From assembly GCA_964496695.1 (NCBI GenBank), contig CAZCBE010000004.1:1-64000 (forward strand): DNA of 64,000 nucleotides. Direction: 5' to 3'. The DNA comes from SXTU01 sp964496695. GTDB taxonomy: Bacteria > Verrucomicrobiota > Verrucomicrobiia > Limisphaerales > SXTU01. The notes below the pieces were generated by a model that searched no databases, had not been told where the DNA came from, and was given only the letters and a program-made list of their open reading frames with translations. Numbering within the stretch: the stretch's first letter is position 1; each line of letters opens with the position of its first letter. Made by a program: the position numbers and the translations under genes. This document shows, piece after piece, positions 25,413 through 34,869 of the stretch.

Positions 25413-27017
25413 ATGAAGTTAAAACTGCCAGTCCGTCTCGCGAGCACGCTCTGCGTGTGGTCCGCTGTGTGCCTCGCTCCCGCGCAAAATCAGCCCGTGC
25501 CCACGGGGGCGCAGGAGGACGGCCCCTTCCGCAAGGTGGTGCTGGAGGCCGACGGGCAGGTGGATGGCAAGTTCGCCGACACGCTCAAGGACCCGATGGA
25601 ACTCGCCGTGGCTCCCGATGGCCGGGTCTTCTACGCCCAGCGCGACGGCACGGTGAAGCTCATCAAGCCGGGCGCGAAAGAAGGCATTGTCATCGCGAAG
25701 CTGCCGGTCTTCACCGGGCTGGAAGACGGCATGCTGGGCATCACTTTGGACCCGGACTTCGCGAAGAATGGCTGGGTGTATCTGAACCGCTCGCTGCCCG
25801 AGTTGATCAAGGACGAGAAGACCGGAGGAAAGGCCGGCATCATCCGCGTCTCCCGCTTCACGCTCACGGGCGACACGCTGGATCTAGCTTCTGAAAAGAA
25901 GATCCTCGATGTGCAGACCCAGCGCGAGACGTGCTGCCATGTCGGCGGTTCGCTGGCCTTCGACAAGGACGGCAACCTCTACATGTCCGTCGGTGACAAT
26001 ACCAACCCGTTCGAGTCCGACGGCTATTCTCCGAGTGACGAGCGGCCGGGCCGGTATCCGTGGGACGCGCAGCGCTCGGCGGCGAACGCGAATTCCCTCG
26101 TCGGAAAAATCCTGCGCGTGAAACCCAAGGCCGAAGGCGGCTACGAGATTCCCAAGGGCAACCTCTTTCCGCCCGGCACGCCTGGCACGCGGCCCGAGAT
26201 TTACGTGATGGGCAACCGCAATCCCTTCCGCATCTCGCTGGATGCGAAGACCGGGTATCTTTACTGGGGCGAGGTCGGGCCGGATGCCGGCGGGACGAGC
26301 GAAAAGCGCGGTCCCGGCGGGCATGACGAAATCAACCAGGCCCGCAAGGCCGGGTTCTTTGGCTGGCCGCTGTTTGTGGGCGACAACAAGGCTTACGCGC
26401 GGGTGGACTTCAACGAGTATCAGGCGAACAAGGATGCGCGCACGGCGTATGACAAGGCGGTGAAGGAAGCGAAGGCCAAGAACCTGCCAGCACCGGCGAA
26501 GGTGGAGTTCCCGGCGTTCCCGAAGACTGACCCGAAGTTCCATGACGCGACGAAGCCGATCAATCATTCGCCGAACAACGACGGCATCAAGGAACTGCCG
26601 CCCGCGCAGCCGCCTCTCATCTATTACACGGGGGCACCGTCCACGCGCTTCCCGGCGGTCAACGGCGGGGGCGGCCGCACGGCGATGGCCGGGCCGGTTT
26701 ACTACTTTGACCCGAAGAATCCGAACCCGCACAAGCTGCCGAAGGAATACGACCGGACGCTCTTCATCTACGAGTGGTCGCGCAACTGGGTGGTGGCGGT
26801 GAAGCTGGACGAGAACCACAATCTCGCGCGGGATGCTGCCGGGCAGCCGTTGATGGCCAAGTTCTGCCCGAACATGACCTTCAAGCGGCCCATGGACATG
26901 GAACTGGGCGCGGACGGGTGCCTCTACCTGATTGAGTTCGGGACGGCCTGGGGCAACAACAAGGACACGCAGATTGTCCGCATCGAGTTTGCCGGGGCGA
27001 AGACGGCGGCGAAGTAG
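25413..27017 (+). CDS. Secreted glucose/sorbosone dehydrogenase-like propeller
   Basis: A 534-residue exported protein with a signal peptide (about 1-25, ending APAQ). The six-bladed GSDH-type propeller shows MELAVAPDGRVFYAQRDGTV, GLEDGMLGITLDPDF, CCHVGGSLAFDKDGNLYMSV and GNRNPFRISLDAKTGYLYWG. The CCHVGG segment and the family's calcium/PQQ region are present. In planctomycete relatives this domain is often fused to ThuA and cytochrome c domains; here it stands alone. Probably oxidises a sugar or acts as a sugar-binding propeller in the periplasm. Confidence 0.85.
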   Translation: MKLKLPVRLASTLCVWSAVCLAPAQNQPVPTGAQEDGPFRKVVLEADGQVDGKFADTLKDPMELAVAPDGRVFYAQRDGTVKLIKPGAKEGIVIAKLPVFTGLEDGMLGITLDPDFAKNGWVYLNRSLPELIKDEKTGGKAGIIRVSRFTLTGDTLDLASEKKILDVQTQRETCCHVGGSLAFDKDGNLYMSVGDNTNPFESDGYSPSDERPGRYPWDAQRSAANANSLVGKILRVKPKAEGGYEIPKGNLFPPGTPGTRPEIYVMGNRNPFRISLDAKTGYLYWGEVGPDAGGTSEKRGPGGHDEINQARKAGFFGWPLFVGDNKAYARVDFNEYQANKDARTAYDKAVKEAKAKNLPAPAKVEFPAFPKTDPKFHDATKPINHSPNNDGIKELPPAQPPLIYYTGAPSTRFPAVNGGGGRTAMAGPVYYFDPKNPNPHKLPKEYDRTLFIYEWSRNWVVAVKLDENHNLARDAAGQPLMAKFCPNMTFKRPMDMELGADGCLYLIEFGTAWGNNKDTQIVRIEFAGAKTAAK

Positions 27018-27457
27018 TGGAAGGGACAAGGAGGGCGGGGCGGCAGTGGGGGAGGTCAAAACCACTGGCTGGCACGGGCGTGCATTCATGGGGGAAAGCA
27101 TGGCGGGGGTTGGTGGAAGTGCATTTGCGTGGCGCAAATGAAGTGTGAGGGGCGGGGAGGTAGGGTGTGGTTAGGAAACCACGAATGGACACGAAGGAAC
27201 TCGAATCAGGGAGAGGGCACCGCAGAGGCGGGACGGGCGCAGAGGGGGATTTTGCGAAACGGAGGCATCGGAGGTGCGGGGCCAGAAGCGAAAATCTCAG
27301 ATTGCAGATTTCAAACCAGCAACCGTCAATCGCCAAGGTTCGATCACATCGGGATTTTACCAAACGAAGCCATTTGAGTCTGGCGCGTCCGCTGGGAGAA
27401 ATGATTTCTTCTTCAATTCGGCCGCGTCCGCCGCCGTCTGTTTATCACTACAAACCA
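27018..27457. other. 440-base non-coding leader with low-complexity repeats
   Basis: A frame continuing upstream from the next gene crosses this region, but its residues are low-complexity and unlike a secretion leader. It holds an ACCACGAATGGACACGAAGG unit (about 27178-27197) and an AAATCTCAGATTGCAGATTT unit (about 27292-27311), both repeat-like. No gene is believed. Confidence 0.6.
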
Positions 27458-30229
27458 ATGCACCGCGCCTTACAGTTTGAATTCCGCCGTCGCCTGACGG
27501 CCACGCCGCTCCTGCTCCTTGCCACGCTCGCCGCTGCTTTTACGGCGAGCGCGCAGCTTCCGCAGCCCAAGCTGTTCACCGTGTTTCCGCCGGGTGCGAA
27601 GACCGGCGCCACCGTGGATGTGGCGGTGACCGGTTCGGAACTGGACGAAATCCAGCTTCGCTTCAACCACCCGGGCATCACCGCCAAGGCGCTGGCAGCG
27701 GCGAACAACTTCGCCATCACCGTGGCCGCCGATGTGCCGCCGGGTGCCTACGAGGCGCGCGTGCTGGGGCGGTTCGGCCTGTCGAATCCGCGCACATTCG
27801 TGGTGGGCACCCTGCCCGAGGTTTTGGAAAAGAGCGGCAACGGGTCGCCTGAAACGGCTCAGGAAATTGCCTTGGACAGCGTCGTGAACGGGCGCACGGA
27901 CAGTCAGGCGGCGGACTATTACAAGCTCACGGTCAAGAAAGGGCAGCGCATCCTCGTGGACTGCACGTCACGCGAGCTGGACTCGCGGGCGGCGGACGCC
28001 TTGCTGCTGCTCGGCCCCGATGGCCGGGAGCTGGAGCGCGTGCGCATGGGCGGGCTGCTCGACCACACGGCGGCGGCCGACGGGACGGTCATCCTCAAGG
28101 TGCATGACTTCGTCTATCGCGGTGGCGACCAGTATTTCTACCGGCTCATGGTCACGACGGGACCGCACATTGACTATGTGTTTCCGCCGGCGGCAGAGCA
28201 GGGGAAGCAGGCCAAGGTGACGGTCTTCGGCCGCAATCTTCCCGGCGGGTCGCCCTCGAAGACCGTGGTGGATGGCAAGGTGCTCGACCAGCTTATCGTG
28301 GATCTCGCGGCCCCGGGCGATCCCATCGCACGCCAGCGGCTGGCGACCACGCTCTCACTGGGCGGGGCCAGCGCCGGGCTGGATGGCTTCGAGTATCGGG
28401 TGAAGGGGGCGAATGGCTTCCTCTCGAATCCGGCGCTGCTCACCTTCGCGCAAGGCACGGTCATCACCGAAGCAGAGCCGAACAACTCCGCGGACAAGGC
28501 CCAGTCCATCACGCTGCCGGCGACGATTGCCGGCCAGTTCGCCACGCCGAATGACCGCGACTGGTTCGCGTTCGACGCCAAGAAGGGCGACGCCTACTGG
28601 GTGGAAGTGACGTCGCATCGCCTCGGTCTGCCGACCGCGCCCAATGTGGTCATCCAGAAGGCGGCCAAGAACGACAAGGGCGAGGAAACGTTTACGGACG
28701 TGCTGGAGCTGACGGAGTCCGTGGTGAATCAAGGCGGCCCGGAGTTCAATACGGCGCACCGCGATCCACTGGGGCGTTTCGAGGCGAAGGAAGATGCGGC
28801 TTACCGGATCGGCATCCGGGATCTTTTCGGCCGCACGGTCGCCAGCCCCCGCCATATTTATCTGCTTACGTTGCGAAAGGAGTCGCCGGACTTCCGCCTC
28901 GTGGCGGTGCCGGACTCGGCCCCGACGAAGAAGGCGCCGGCCGACGTGGTAACCAGTGCATCGTCGCTGTGGCGCGGCGAGGCGCTGCCCATCAAGCTGC
29001 TGGTCTTCCGCCGCGATGGCTTCAAGGAAGACATCCAGGTGAGCGTCGCCGGCCTGCCGGCGGGTGTGACCGCTCAGACGTTGCGCATCCCGGCCGCTTC
29101 CAATTCCATCAGCCTTTTCCTTGCGGCGAAGGATGACGCTCCGGCTGGACTCGCCGAGATCAAGATCAACGGCACGGCAAAAGTGGGGGACACGCAGCTC
29201 GTCCGCGAGGCGCGGCTGACCACGGTGAACTGGGACATGGTCACCGACAACAACACGACGGAGTCACCGCAGACGCGGCTGGCGCGGAGCTTCCCCCTGG
29301 CCGTCACCGACCGCGAGACCGCGCCGCTGACTTTTGCGATGGAAGCCAAGCAGCCCTTGGAGACGTGCGTGTTCAACAAGCTGCTGATTCCGGTGAACTT
29401 CACCCGCCGCGCCGATTTCAAGACCGACGTGAAGCTCAAGGTCACCGGCAACAAGGACCTGGAGAAAATCCCCGAACTGGCCGGCGGTGAAAACACCAAG
29501 TCCATCCAGCTCGTGCTGAACCTTGCCGAGCAGAAGCTCGCGCCCGGGCAGCACACCTTCTGGCTCCAGACCCGCGCCAAGGGTAAGATGCGCCCCTACA
29601 TGGAGGCGTCCAAGGCCGCCGAGGACGCGGCGAAGGCTGCGGAGAAGGAAGCCGCCGAGGCCGCGAAGGTCGCGAAGGAAGCCAAGGAAGCCGCCGCCAA
29701 AGTCACCGCCCCCGCCGAAGCGAAGACCGCCGCCGACAAGGCCGCGAAGGACGCCGAGGCCAAGGCCAAGGAGGCCGAGACGAAGAAGACCGCCGCGCAA
29801 ACCACCATGAAGCAGATGGCCGACAAATCGAAGCCGCGCGATGTGGACGCGGCGTTTTACTCGCTGCCCATCACGCTCACCGTCACGGCCGCGCCCATCA
29901 CGCTCACCGAGCCCGCCGCGCAGTCGCTGTCCCAAGGCGAAAAGGTCGAGGTGCCGGTAAAGCTGGCGCGACTCTATGACTTCAAGGACCCCGTGGACGT
30001 GAACTTGGTCGTGCCCGCCGCCGTGAAAGGCGTCACGGCAGCCAAGCTCACCATCCCGAAGGATGGCACAGATGCAAAGCTCTCGGTGGAGACCAAGGCC
30101 GATGCCACGCCCGGTGAGCACAAGCTCACGCTGCAGGCCGTGCTCAAGCTCAACGGGCAGGACATCAAGGTGGACCAGCCGCTGACGCTGAAAGTTGCGG
30201 CGGTGGAGAAGCCCAAGGCGGCCAAGTGA
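27458..30229 (+). CDS. Large secreted protein with PPC domains and an Ala/Lys/Glu-rich coiled coil
   Basis: A 923-residue exported protein from the ATG at 27458. The signal peptide (about 1-32) ends in FTASAQ. Pre-peptidase C-terminal (PPC)-like beta domains occur near 124-215 (SGNGSPETAQEIAL, ADYYKLTVKKGQRI) and 338-435 (EAEPNNSADKAQSITL, NDRDWFAFDAKKGD). Residues about 715-790 are an unusual Ala/Lys/Glu repeat (AAKAAEKEAAEAAKVAKEAK) that should form a long helix between beta domains. The longer frame from 27167 lacks a leader and is rejected. No catalytic domain is recognised; it may be an envelope adhesion or scaffold protein. GC-rich codons in the coiled coil keep to few synonyms. Confidence 0.85.
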   Translation: MHRALQFEFRRRLTATPLLLLATLAAAFTASAQLPQPKLFTVFPPGAKTGATVDVAVTGSELDEIQLRFNHPGITAKALAAANNFAITVAADVPPGAYEARVLGRFGLSNPRTFVVGTLPEVLEKSGNGSPETAQEIALDSVVNGRTDSQAADYYKLTVKKGQRILVDCTSRELDSRAADALLLLGPDGRELERVRMGGLLDHTAAADGTVILKVHDFVYRGGDQYFYRLMVTTGPHIDYVFPPAAEQGKQAKVTVFGRNLPGGSPSKTVVDGKVLDQLIVDLAAPGDPIARQRLATTLSLGGASAGLDGFEYRVKGANGFLSNPALLTFAQGTVITEAEPNNSADKAQSITLPATIAGQFATPNDRDWFAFDAKKGDAYWVEVTSHRLGLPTAPNVVIQKAAKNDKGEETFTDVLELTESVVNQGGPEFNTAHRDPLGRFEAKEDAAYRIGIRDLFGRTVASPRHIYLLTLRKESPDFRLVAVPDSAPTKKAPADVVTSASSLWRGEALPIKLLVFRRDGFKEDIQVSVAGLPAGVTAQTLRIPAASNSISLFLAAKDDAPAGLAEIKINGTAKVGDTQLVREARLTTVNWDMVTDNNTTESPQTRLARSFPLAVTDRETAPLTFAMEAKQPLETCVFNKLLIPVNFTRRADFKTDVKLKVTGNKDLEKIPELAGGENTKSIQLVLNLAEQKLAPGQHTFWLQTRAKGKMRPYMEASKAAEDAAKAAEKEAAEAAKVAKEAKEAAAKVTAPAEAKTAADKAAKDAEAKAKEAETKKTAAQTTMKQMADKSKPRDVDAAFYSLPITLTVTAAPITLTEPAAQSLSQGEKVEVPVKLARLYDFKDPVDVNLVVPAAVKGVTAAKLTIPKDGTDAKLSVETKADATPGEHKLTLQAVLKLNGQDIKVDQPLTLKVAAVEKPKAAK

Positions 30230-30233
30230 TTGG

Positions 30234-30692
30234 GTGGATGCGGTGTTGCCAACCAGTTCATTGAATGACGCGGAACTGCTCGCGCAGTTCGAGAGTTGCA
30301 CGCTGCCGGCGGATCGCTGGCATCACGCCGAGCACATTCGGATCGCGTATCTCTACCTGCGGGTGGAGCCTTTTCTGGCGGCCATGGACCGGATGCGTCG
30401 CGGCCTCAAGGCGTTGAATGCGGCGCAGGCCGTCCCGGAGTCGCTGGACCGGGGTTACCACGAGACGCTCACGCGCGGCTGGCTGCACTTGGTGCAGGTC
30501 ATCCTGGACGAGTATGGCCCGGCGGAGAGTTCCCTCGCCTTTCTGGAGGCGCATCCTGAACTGTCGCAGCGGAAGACGCTCCGCCTCTTCTACTCGCGGG
30601 ACCGCATCGTGTCGTGGCAGGCGAAGACGGAGTTTGTGGAACCGGACCTCGCGCCGTTGCCGGTCAGCCGACGTGGGAAAACTGCGGCTTGA
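30234..30692 (+). CDS. Hypothetical protein, about 150 residues, HxxHI helix motif
   Basis: A compact soluble protein with WHHAEHIRIAYLYLRVEP, then GYHETLTRGWLHLVQVIL and RKTLRLFYSRDRIVSWQAKT. The spacing of His, Glu and Tyr resembles a widespread uncharacterised family that may bind a metal or ligand in a helical bundle. No signal peptide. The start is uncertain: GTG at 30234 or 30243; it follows the large PPC protein stop by 4 bases, so the two could be cotranscribed. Function unknown. Confidence 0.7.
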   Translation: MDAVLPTSSLNDAELLAQFESCTLPADRWHHAEHIRIAYLYLRVEPFLAAMDRMRRGLKALNAAQAVPESLDRGYHETLTRGWLHLVQVILDEYGPAESSLAFLEAHPELSQRKTLRLFYSRDRIVSWQAKTEFVEPDLAPLPVSRRGKTAA

Positions 30693-30755
30693 AACCGGTT
30701 CCTCCGAACTGCTCCAATTCGCCGCCAGCAACGAAACTACTCCCATCACACCCAC

Positions 30756-31994
30756 ATGAAGCTGTCCACCGCCTTGCCCGCACTGGTCCTGCTCGCTTCG
30801 CTGCTCACCACCGCCGCCGCGCCCGGTGACTGGCCGACCTGGCGCGGCCCGAAGCGCGACGGGCTTTCCCCCGAGACCGGCCTGCTGAAGCAATGGCCCG
30901 CGGGCGGCCCGCCGCTGGCGTGGAAGACGCGCGGCTGCGGCACGGGGTATTCCAGTGTTTCCGTCGCGGAGGGAAGCGTGGTCACGCTGGGCGACGGGCC
31001 GGACGGATTGCGCGTGGTGGCCTTCAGCGCGGCGGACGGCAAATCGCTCTGGCAGTCCGAGGTCATCGGGCGGCCGGGCGGGGATTTTGCGGGCGGCAAG
31101 TCCACGCCGACGATTGATGAGGGGCTGGTCTATGTGCTCGGGCAGTTTGGCGATCTGGTTTGTCTGGAGGCCAAGACGGGCAAGGTGGTGTGGAAGAAGA
31201 GCCTCACCACGGACTTTGGCGGGCGGATGCAGCAGTGGAACTTCACGGAGTCCCCGCTCGTGGACGGCAACAAGCTGCTCGCCACGCCCGGCGGTCCACA
31301 GGGCACGATGGTGGCGCTCGACAAAAAGACCGGTGCGACGCTCTGGCAGAGCAAGCAGTGGACGGACCCGACGGCCTACTCGTCCATCGTGCCGTCGGAC
31401 TTCGGTGGGCGGCGGCATTACGTGCAGCTCACGGAGCAGAGCGTGGCGGGCATCGCGGCGGACAACGGGCAGCTTCTCTGGCGCGCTCCCCGGCGCGGGG
31501 CCACGGCGGTGGTGCCCACACCCATCATCTCGGGCGACCTGGTCTTCGTCACCTCCGGCTACAACATCGGCTGCAACCTCTTCAAGCTCCAGCGCGTGGG
31601 GAACATCATCGCCTCGCAGCAGCTCTCCGCGAGCCGCGAGATGGTGAACCACCATGGCGGGGTCATCCTGGTTGGCCAGCATCTCTACGGCCACTCGGAC
31701 AACGGCAACTGGACGTCCATGGAACTCCGCACGGGACGCGTGGCGTGGAAAAACAACGGCGTGGGCAAGGGCGCGGTCGCCTATGCGGATGGTCATCTCT
31801 ACTGCCGCGGCGAGAGCGGGGGCGGCACCATGGCCCTCGTCGAGGCCACGCCCGAGGGCTACAAGGAGAAGGGCCGGTTCGACCAGCCGGACCGCAGCGG
31901 CAAGAACACCTGGGCGCACCCGGTCATCGCCGGGGGCAAGCTCTACCTCCGCGACATGGACGTGCTGCTGTGCTACGACGTGAAGCAAAAGTAG
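30756..31994 (+). CDS. Secreted PQQ-like beta-propeller, tandem paralogue 1
   Basis: A 412-residue exported protein with a signal peptide (about 1-23, ending TTAAAP). It starts with GDWPTWRGPKRDGLSPETGL and then shows GKSLWQSEVIG, TGKVVWKKSLTTDFGG, TGATLWQSKQWTD, NGQLLWRAPRRGA and a C-terminal YLRDMDVLLCYDVK. The blades repeat the PQQ-dehydrogenase-like W-motif. HRxH-type haem or calcium sites are not seen, so enzymatic activity is unproven. It is the first of four copies. Confidence 0.88.
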   Translation: MKLSTALPALVLLASLLTTAAAPGDWPTWRGPKRDGLSPETGLLKQWPAGGPPLAWKTRGCGTGYSSVSVAEGSVVTLGDGPDGLRVVAFSAADGKSLWQSEVIGRPGGDFAGGKSTPTIDEGLVYVLGQFGDLVCLEAKTGKVVWKKSLTTDFGGRMQQWNFTESPLVDGNKLLATPGGPQGTMVALDKKTGATLWQSKQWTDPTAYSSIVPSDFGGRRHYVQLTEQSVAGIAADNGQLLWRAPRRGATAVVPTPIISGDLVFVTSGYNIGCNLFKLQRVGNIIASQQLSASREMVNHHGGVILVGQHLYGHSDNGNWTSMELRTGRVAWKNNGVGKGAVAYADGHLYCRGESGGGTMALVEATPEGYKEKGRFDQPDRSGKNTWAHPVIAGGKLYLRDMDVLLCYDVKQK

Positions 31995-32029
31995 ATTTCC
32001 GCGTCTGCCTTCCTGCACTCTATATGCCC

Positions 32030-33262
32030 ATGACCAAACCACTTTTCCTCGCCCTCGCCCTCGTCACTGCTGGTTCCGCTCTCGCCGCGCCCGGCGACTG
32101 GCCCACCTGGCGCGGGCCGAAGCGCGACGGCATCTCCACCGAGACCGGCCTGCTCAAGCAATGGCCGGCCGGGGGGCCGACACTGGCGTGGAAGGCCACC
32201 GGCCTCGGCACCGGCTACTCCAGTGTCTCGGTCGTGGACGGCCGCGTCTTCACGATGGGCGATGGCCCCGATGGCGCGCGGGTGCTGGCGTTCAGCGCCA
32301 AGGATGGCAGCCCGCTCTGGCAGTCCGAGGTCATCGGCAAGCCCGGCGGCAATTACCCCGGCACCCGTTGCACGCCGGCGGTGGATGGCGGCCTGGTCTA
32401 TGCGCTCGCGCAATTCGGCGACTTTGTCTGCCTCGATGCGAAGACGGGCAAGGTGCAGTGGACCAAGAGCCTGCAGAAGGATTTCGGCGGCGGCTACGCG
32501 GGCTGGAACTACACCGAAAGCCCCTTGGTGGATGGCAACAAAGTCCTGCTCACGCCGGGCGGCAAGAAGGGCGCGATGGTCGCGCTCGACAAGAAGACCG
32601 GGGCGCTGCTGTGGCAGAGCGCGCAGTGGACCGAACGCGCGGCTTACTCGTCCATCGTCCCGTCGGACTTTGGCGGCAAGCGTCACTATGTGCAGTTCAC
32701 CGAGGAGAGCGTCTCCGGCATCGAGGCCGCAACCGGCAACCTGCTCTGGCGGGCACCGCGCAAAGGCGCCACCGCGAGCATTCCGACTCCGGTGCTCAGC
32801 GGTGATCTGGTCTTCGTCACCTCCGGTTATGGGGTTGGCTGCAATCTCTTCAAGCTGAAGGCGGACAGCGGCGGGATCACCACCGAGGAGGTCTATGCGA
32901 ACAAGAACATGGTCAATCACCATGGTGGGGTGATCCTGCTGGGCAAGCACCTCTACGGGCACTCGGACAGCGGTGGCTGGACCTGCCTGGAGATGAGCAC
33001 GGGTGAAGTGGCGTGGAAGAACGGCGGCGTGGGCAAGGGCGCGGTCGCCTATGCCGACGGTCATTTCTACTGCCGTAGCGAAGGCAGCAAAGGCACGGTC
33101 GCCCTCATTGAGGCCACGCCCTCAGGCTACCAGGAAAAGGGCCGCTTCGATCAACCCGACCGCAGCGGCAAGAACAGTTGGGCGCACCCGGTCATCGCCG
33201 GCGGGAAGCTCTATCTCCGCGACATGGACGTGCTGCTCTGCTACGATGTGAAGGCGAAGTGA
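32030..33262 (+). CDS. Secreted PQQ-like beta-propeller, tandem paralogue 2
   Basis: A 410-residue copy, closest to paralogue 1 (GDWPTWRGPKRDGISTETGL, GTGYSSVSVVDGRVFTMGDG). Signal peptide about 1-20 (MTKPLFLALALVTAGSALAA). Two ATGs, 32024 (MPMTKP) and 32030 (MTKP), are possible; the second gives a leader identical in style to paralogue 3. The gap of 35 bases from paralogue 1 suggests one transcript. Confidence 0.88.
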   Translation: MTKPLFLALALVTAGSALAAPGDWPTWRGPKRDGISTETGLLKQWPAGGPTLAWKATGLGTGYSSVSVVDGRVFTMGDGPDGARVLAFSAKDGSPLWQSEVIGKPGGNYPGTRCTPAVDGGLVYALAQFGDFVCLDAKTGKVQWTKSLQKDFGGGYAGWNYTESPLVDGNKVLLTPGGKKGAMVALDKKTGALLWQSAQWTERAAYSSIVPSDFGGKRHYVQFTEESVSGIEAATGNLLWRAPRKGATASIPTPVLSGDLVFVTSGYGVGCNLFKLKADSGGITTEEVYANKNMVNHHGGVILLGKHLYGHSDSGGWTCLEMSTGEVAWKNGGVGKGAVAYADGHFYCRSEGSKGTVALIEATPSGYQEKGRFDQPDRSGKNSWAHPVIAGGKLYLRDMDVLLCYDVKAK

Positions 33263-33293
33263 ACTTCGGGGTTCGGTTTTGCTCAATACTGCG

Positions 33294-33560
33294 ATGAGCG
33301 AACAGATCAAACTGCGGGATGGCGATGCCGTGCTCGTCATGGTGAAGGACGGCAAGCTGCTGCATCACTCGTGGAACATGGGACTGGCGCATGTCGAATT
33401 CGTGCGGCGAACCACCGGCCAGTTGCCCGAAGGCGCGTGGGTCGGCACGGTGTCCAAAGTGGAAGGCTCCATCGCCGCGATGACCTCGAAGTATTTCTTC
33501 GGCTACCAGATGCCGGCACCGCCGGAGGTCGCCGCAGTCGTGAAGCAGGCGTTCTGTTGA
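33294..33560 (+). CDS. Small soluble protein inside the propeller array
   Basis: An 88-residue protein (MSEQIKLRDGDAVLVMVKDG) without signal peptide. The sequence suggests a small beta-rich fold (HHSWNMGLAHVEFVRRTTGQ, GAWVGTVSKVEGSI, SKYFFGYQMPAPP). I do not recognise it. It sits between paralogues 2 and 3 with gaps of 31 and 20 bases, so it is likely part of the same transcript. Unlike its neighbours it is not exported. Confidence 0.65.
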   Translation: MSEQIKLRDGDAVLVMVKDGKLLHHSWNMGLAHVEFVRRTTGQLPEGAWVGTVSKVEGSIAAMTSKYFFGYQMPAPPEVAAVVKQAFC

Positions 33561-33580
33561 ACGGCAGCCCCTTTCATCCC

Positions 33581-34834
33581 ATGACCAAACCCATCCTCCT
33601 CGCCCTCGCTCTCGCTGCCACCGCTTCCGCCACCGACTGGCCGCAGTGGCGCGGGCCGGATCGCGACGGCATCTCCAAGGAGACGGGCCTGCTGAAGCAA
33701 TGGCCGGCCGCCGGTCCGGCGCTGGCTTGGAAGGCCACAGGTGTCGGCATGGGCTTTTCCAGCGTCGTCATTGCCAAGGGCCGCATCTACACGATGGGTG
33801 ACGTGGGCGACTCCGCAGTCGTTCTCGCGCTCGATGAGAAAGACGGCAAGCTGCTCTGGAAGACGCCGATCGGTGCTCCCTATCCGCAGGACAAGAGCCG
33901 CCCCGGCACCCGCTCGACGCCGACGGTGGATGGCGATCTGCTCTTCGCGCTCGATCCCCACGGCGATCTCGTCTGCCTGGAGACGGCCACGGGCAAGGAG
34001 GTTTGGAAGAAGAACCTCTCCAAGGATTTCAACGGCCAGATGATGTCCGGCTGGCGCTACAGCGAGTCACCGCTCGTGGACGGGGACCGGGTGCTGGCCA
34101 CGCCGGGCGGCGCGGGCGGAACCGTGGTGGCCCTCAACCGGAAGACCGGCGCCACGCTCTGGCAGTCCAAGGCCGTGGCTGACAAGGCCGGTTACTCGAC
34201 CATCGCGCCCGCTGAGATTCTTGGAGTGAAGCAGTATGTGCAGTTGACCGGAGCCAGTGTGTTCGGCCTCGCGCCGGCGAATGGCAACGTGCTGTGGCGG
34301 GCGGAACGGACCGGCAAGACGGCGGTCATTCCCACGCCGATCATCAATGGCACCGAGGTCTATGTCACTTCGGGTTACGGCGTGGGTTGCAATGCCTTTG
34401 CGGTCGCGAAGGACACGGGCGGCTTCAAGGCCAGTGAAATCTGGCTCGACGAATCCGGCGGCCGACCGATGGCCTCGAACATGGTCAACCACCACGGCGG
34501 CGTCATTCTGGTGGACGGGTATCTCTATGGCTACTCGGACAAGGGCGGCTGGTCTTGCCAGAACTTCAAGACCGGCAAACTGGAGTGGGCGGCTCCCGGC
34601 GTGGGCAAGGGGGCGGTGGTTTGTGCCGATGGCTTGCTCTACTGCCGGAGCGAAGGCGGGGCCGGGATGGTGGCGCTGGTGGAAGCGAACCCGAAGGCGT
34701 ATGTCGAGAAGGGGCGCTTCAGCCAGCCGGACCGGAGCAGCTACAACAGTTGGGCGCATCCCGTGGTGGCCAATGGCAAGCTCTACCTCCGCGACATGGA
34801 CGTGCTGCTCTGCTACGACGTGAAGGGAAAGTGA
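33581..34834 (+). CDS. Secreted PQQ-like beta-propeller, tandem paralogue 3
   Basis: A 417-residue exported copy (MTKPILLALALAATASATDW). It keeps DWPQWRGPDRDGISKETGLL, DGKLLWKTPIG, TGKEVWKKNLSKDF, NGNVLWRAERTGK, a MVNHHGGVILVDGYLYGYSD segment and the shared end YLRDMDVLLCYDVKGK. The blades have more spacing changes than in copies 1 and 2, so it diverged earlier. Confidence 0.88.
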   Translation: MTKPILLALALAATASATDWPQWRGPDRDGISKETGLLKQWPAAGPALAWKATGVGMGFSSVVIAKGRIYTMGDVGDSAVVLALDEKDGKLLWKTPIGAPYPQDKSRPGTRSTPTVDGDLLFALDPHGDLVCLETATGKEVWKKNLSKDFNGQMMSGWRYSESPLVDGDRVLATPGGAGGTVVALNRKTGATLWQSKAVADKAGYSTIAPAEILGVKQYVQLTGASVFGLAPANGNVLWRAERTGKTAVIPTPIINGTEVYVTSGYGVGCNAFAVAKDTGGFKASEIWLDESGGRPMASNMVNHHGGVILVDGYLYGYSDKGGWSCQNFKTGKLEWAAPGVGKGAVVCADGLLYCRSEGGAGMVALVEANPKAYVEKGRFSQPDRSSYNSWAHPVVANGKLYLRDMDVLLCYDVKGK

Positions 34835-34869
34835 GCTTCACCGTCTGTTCTTCAGCACGCCACCGCACC

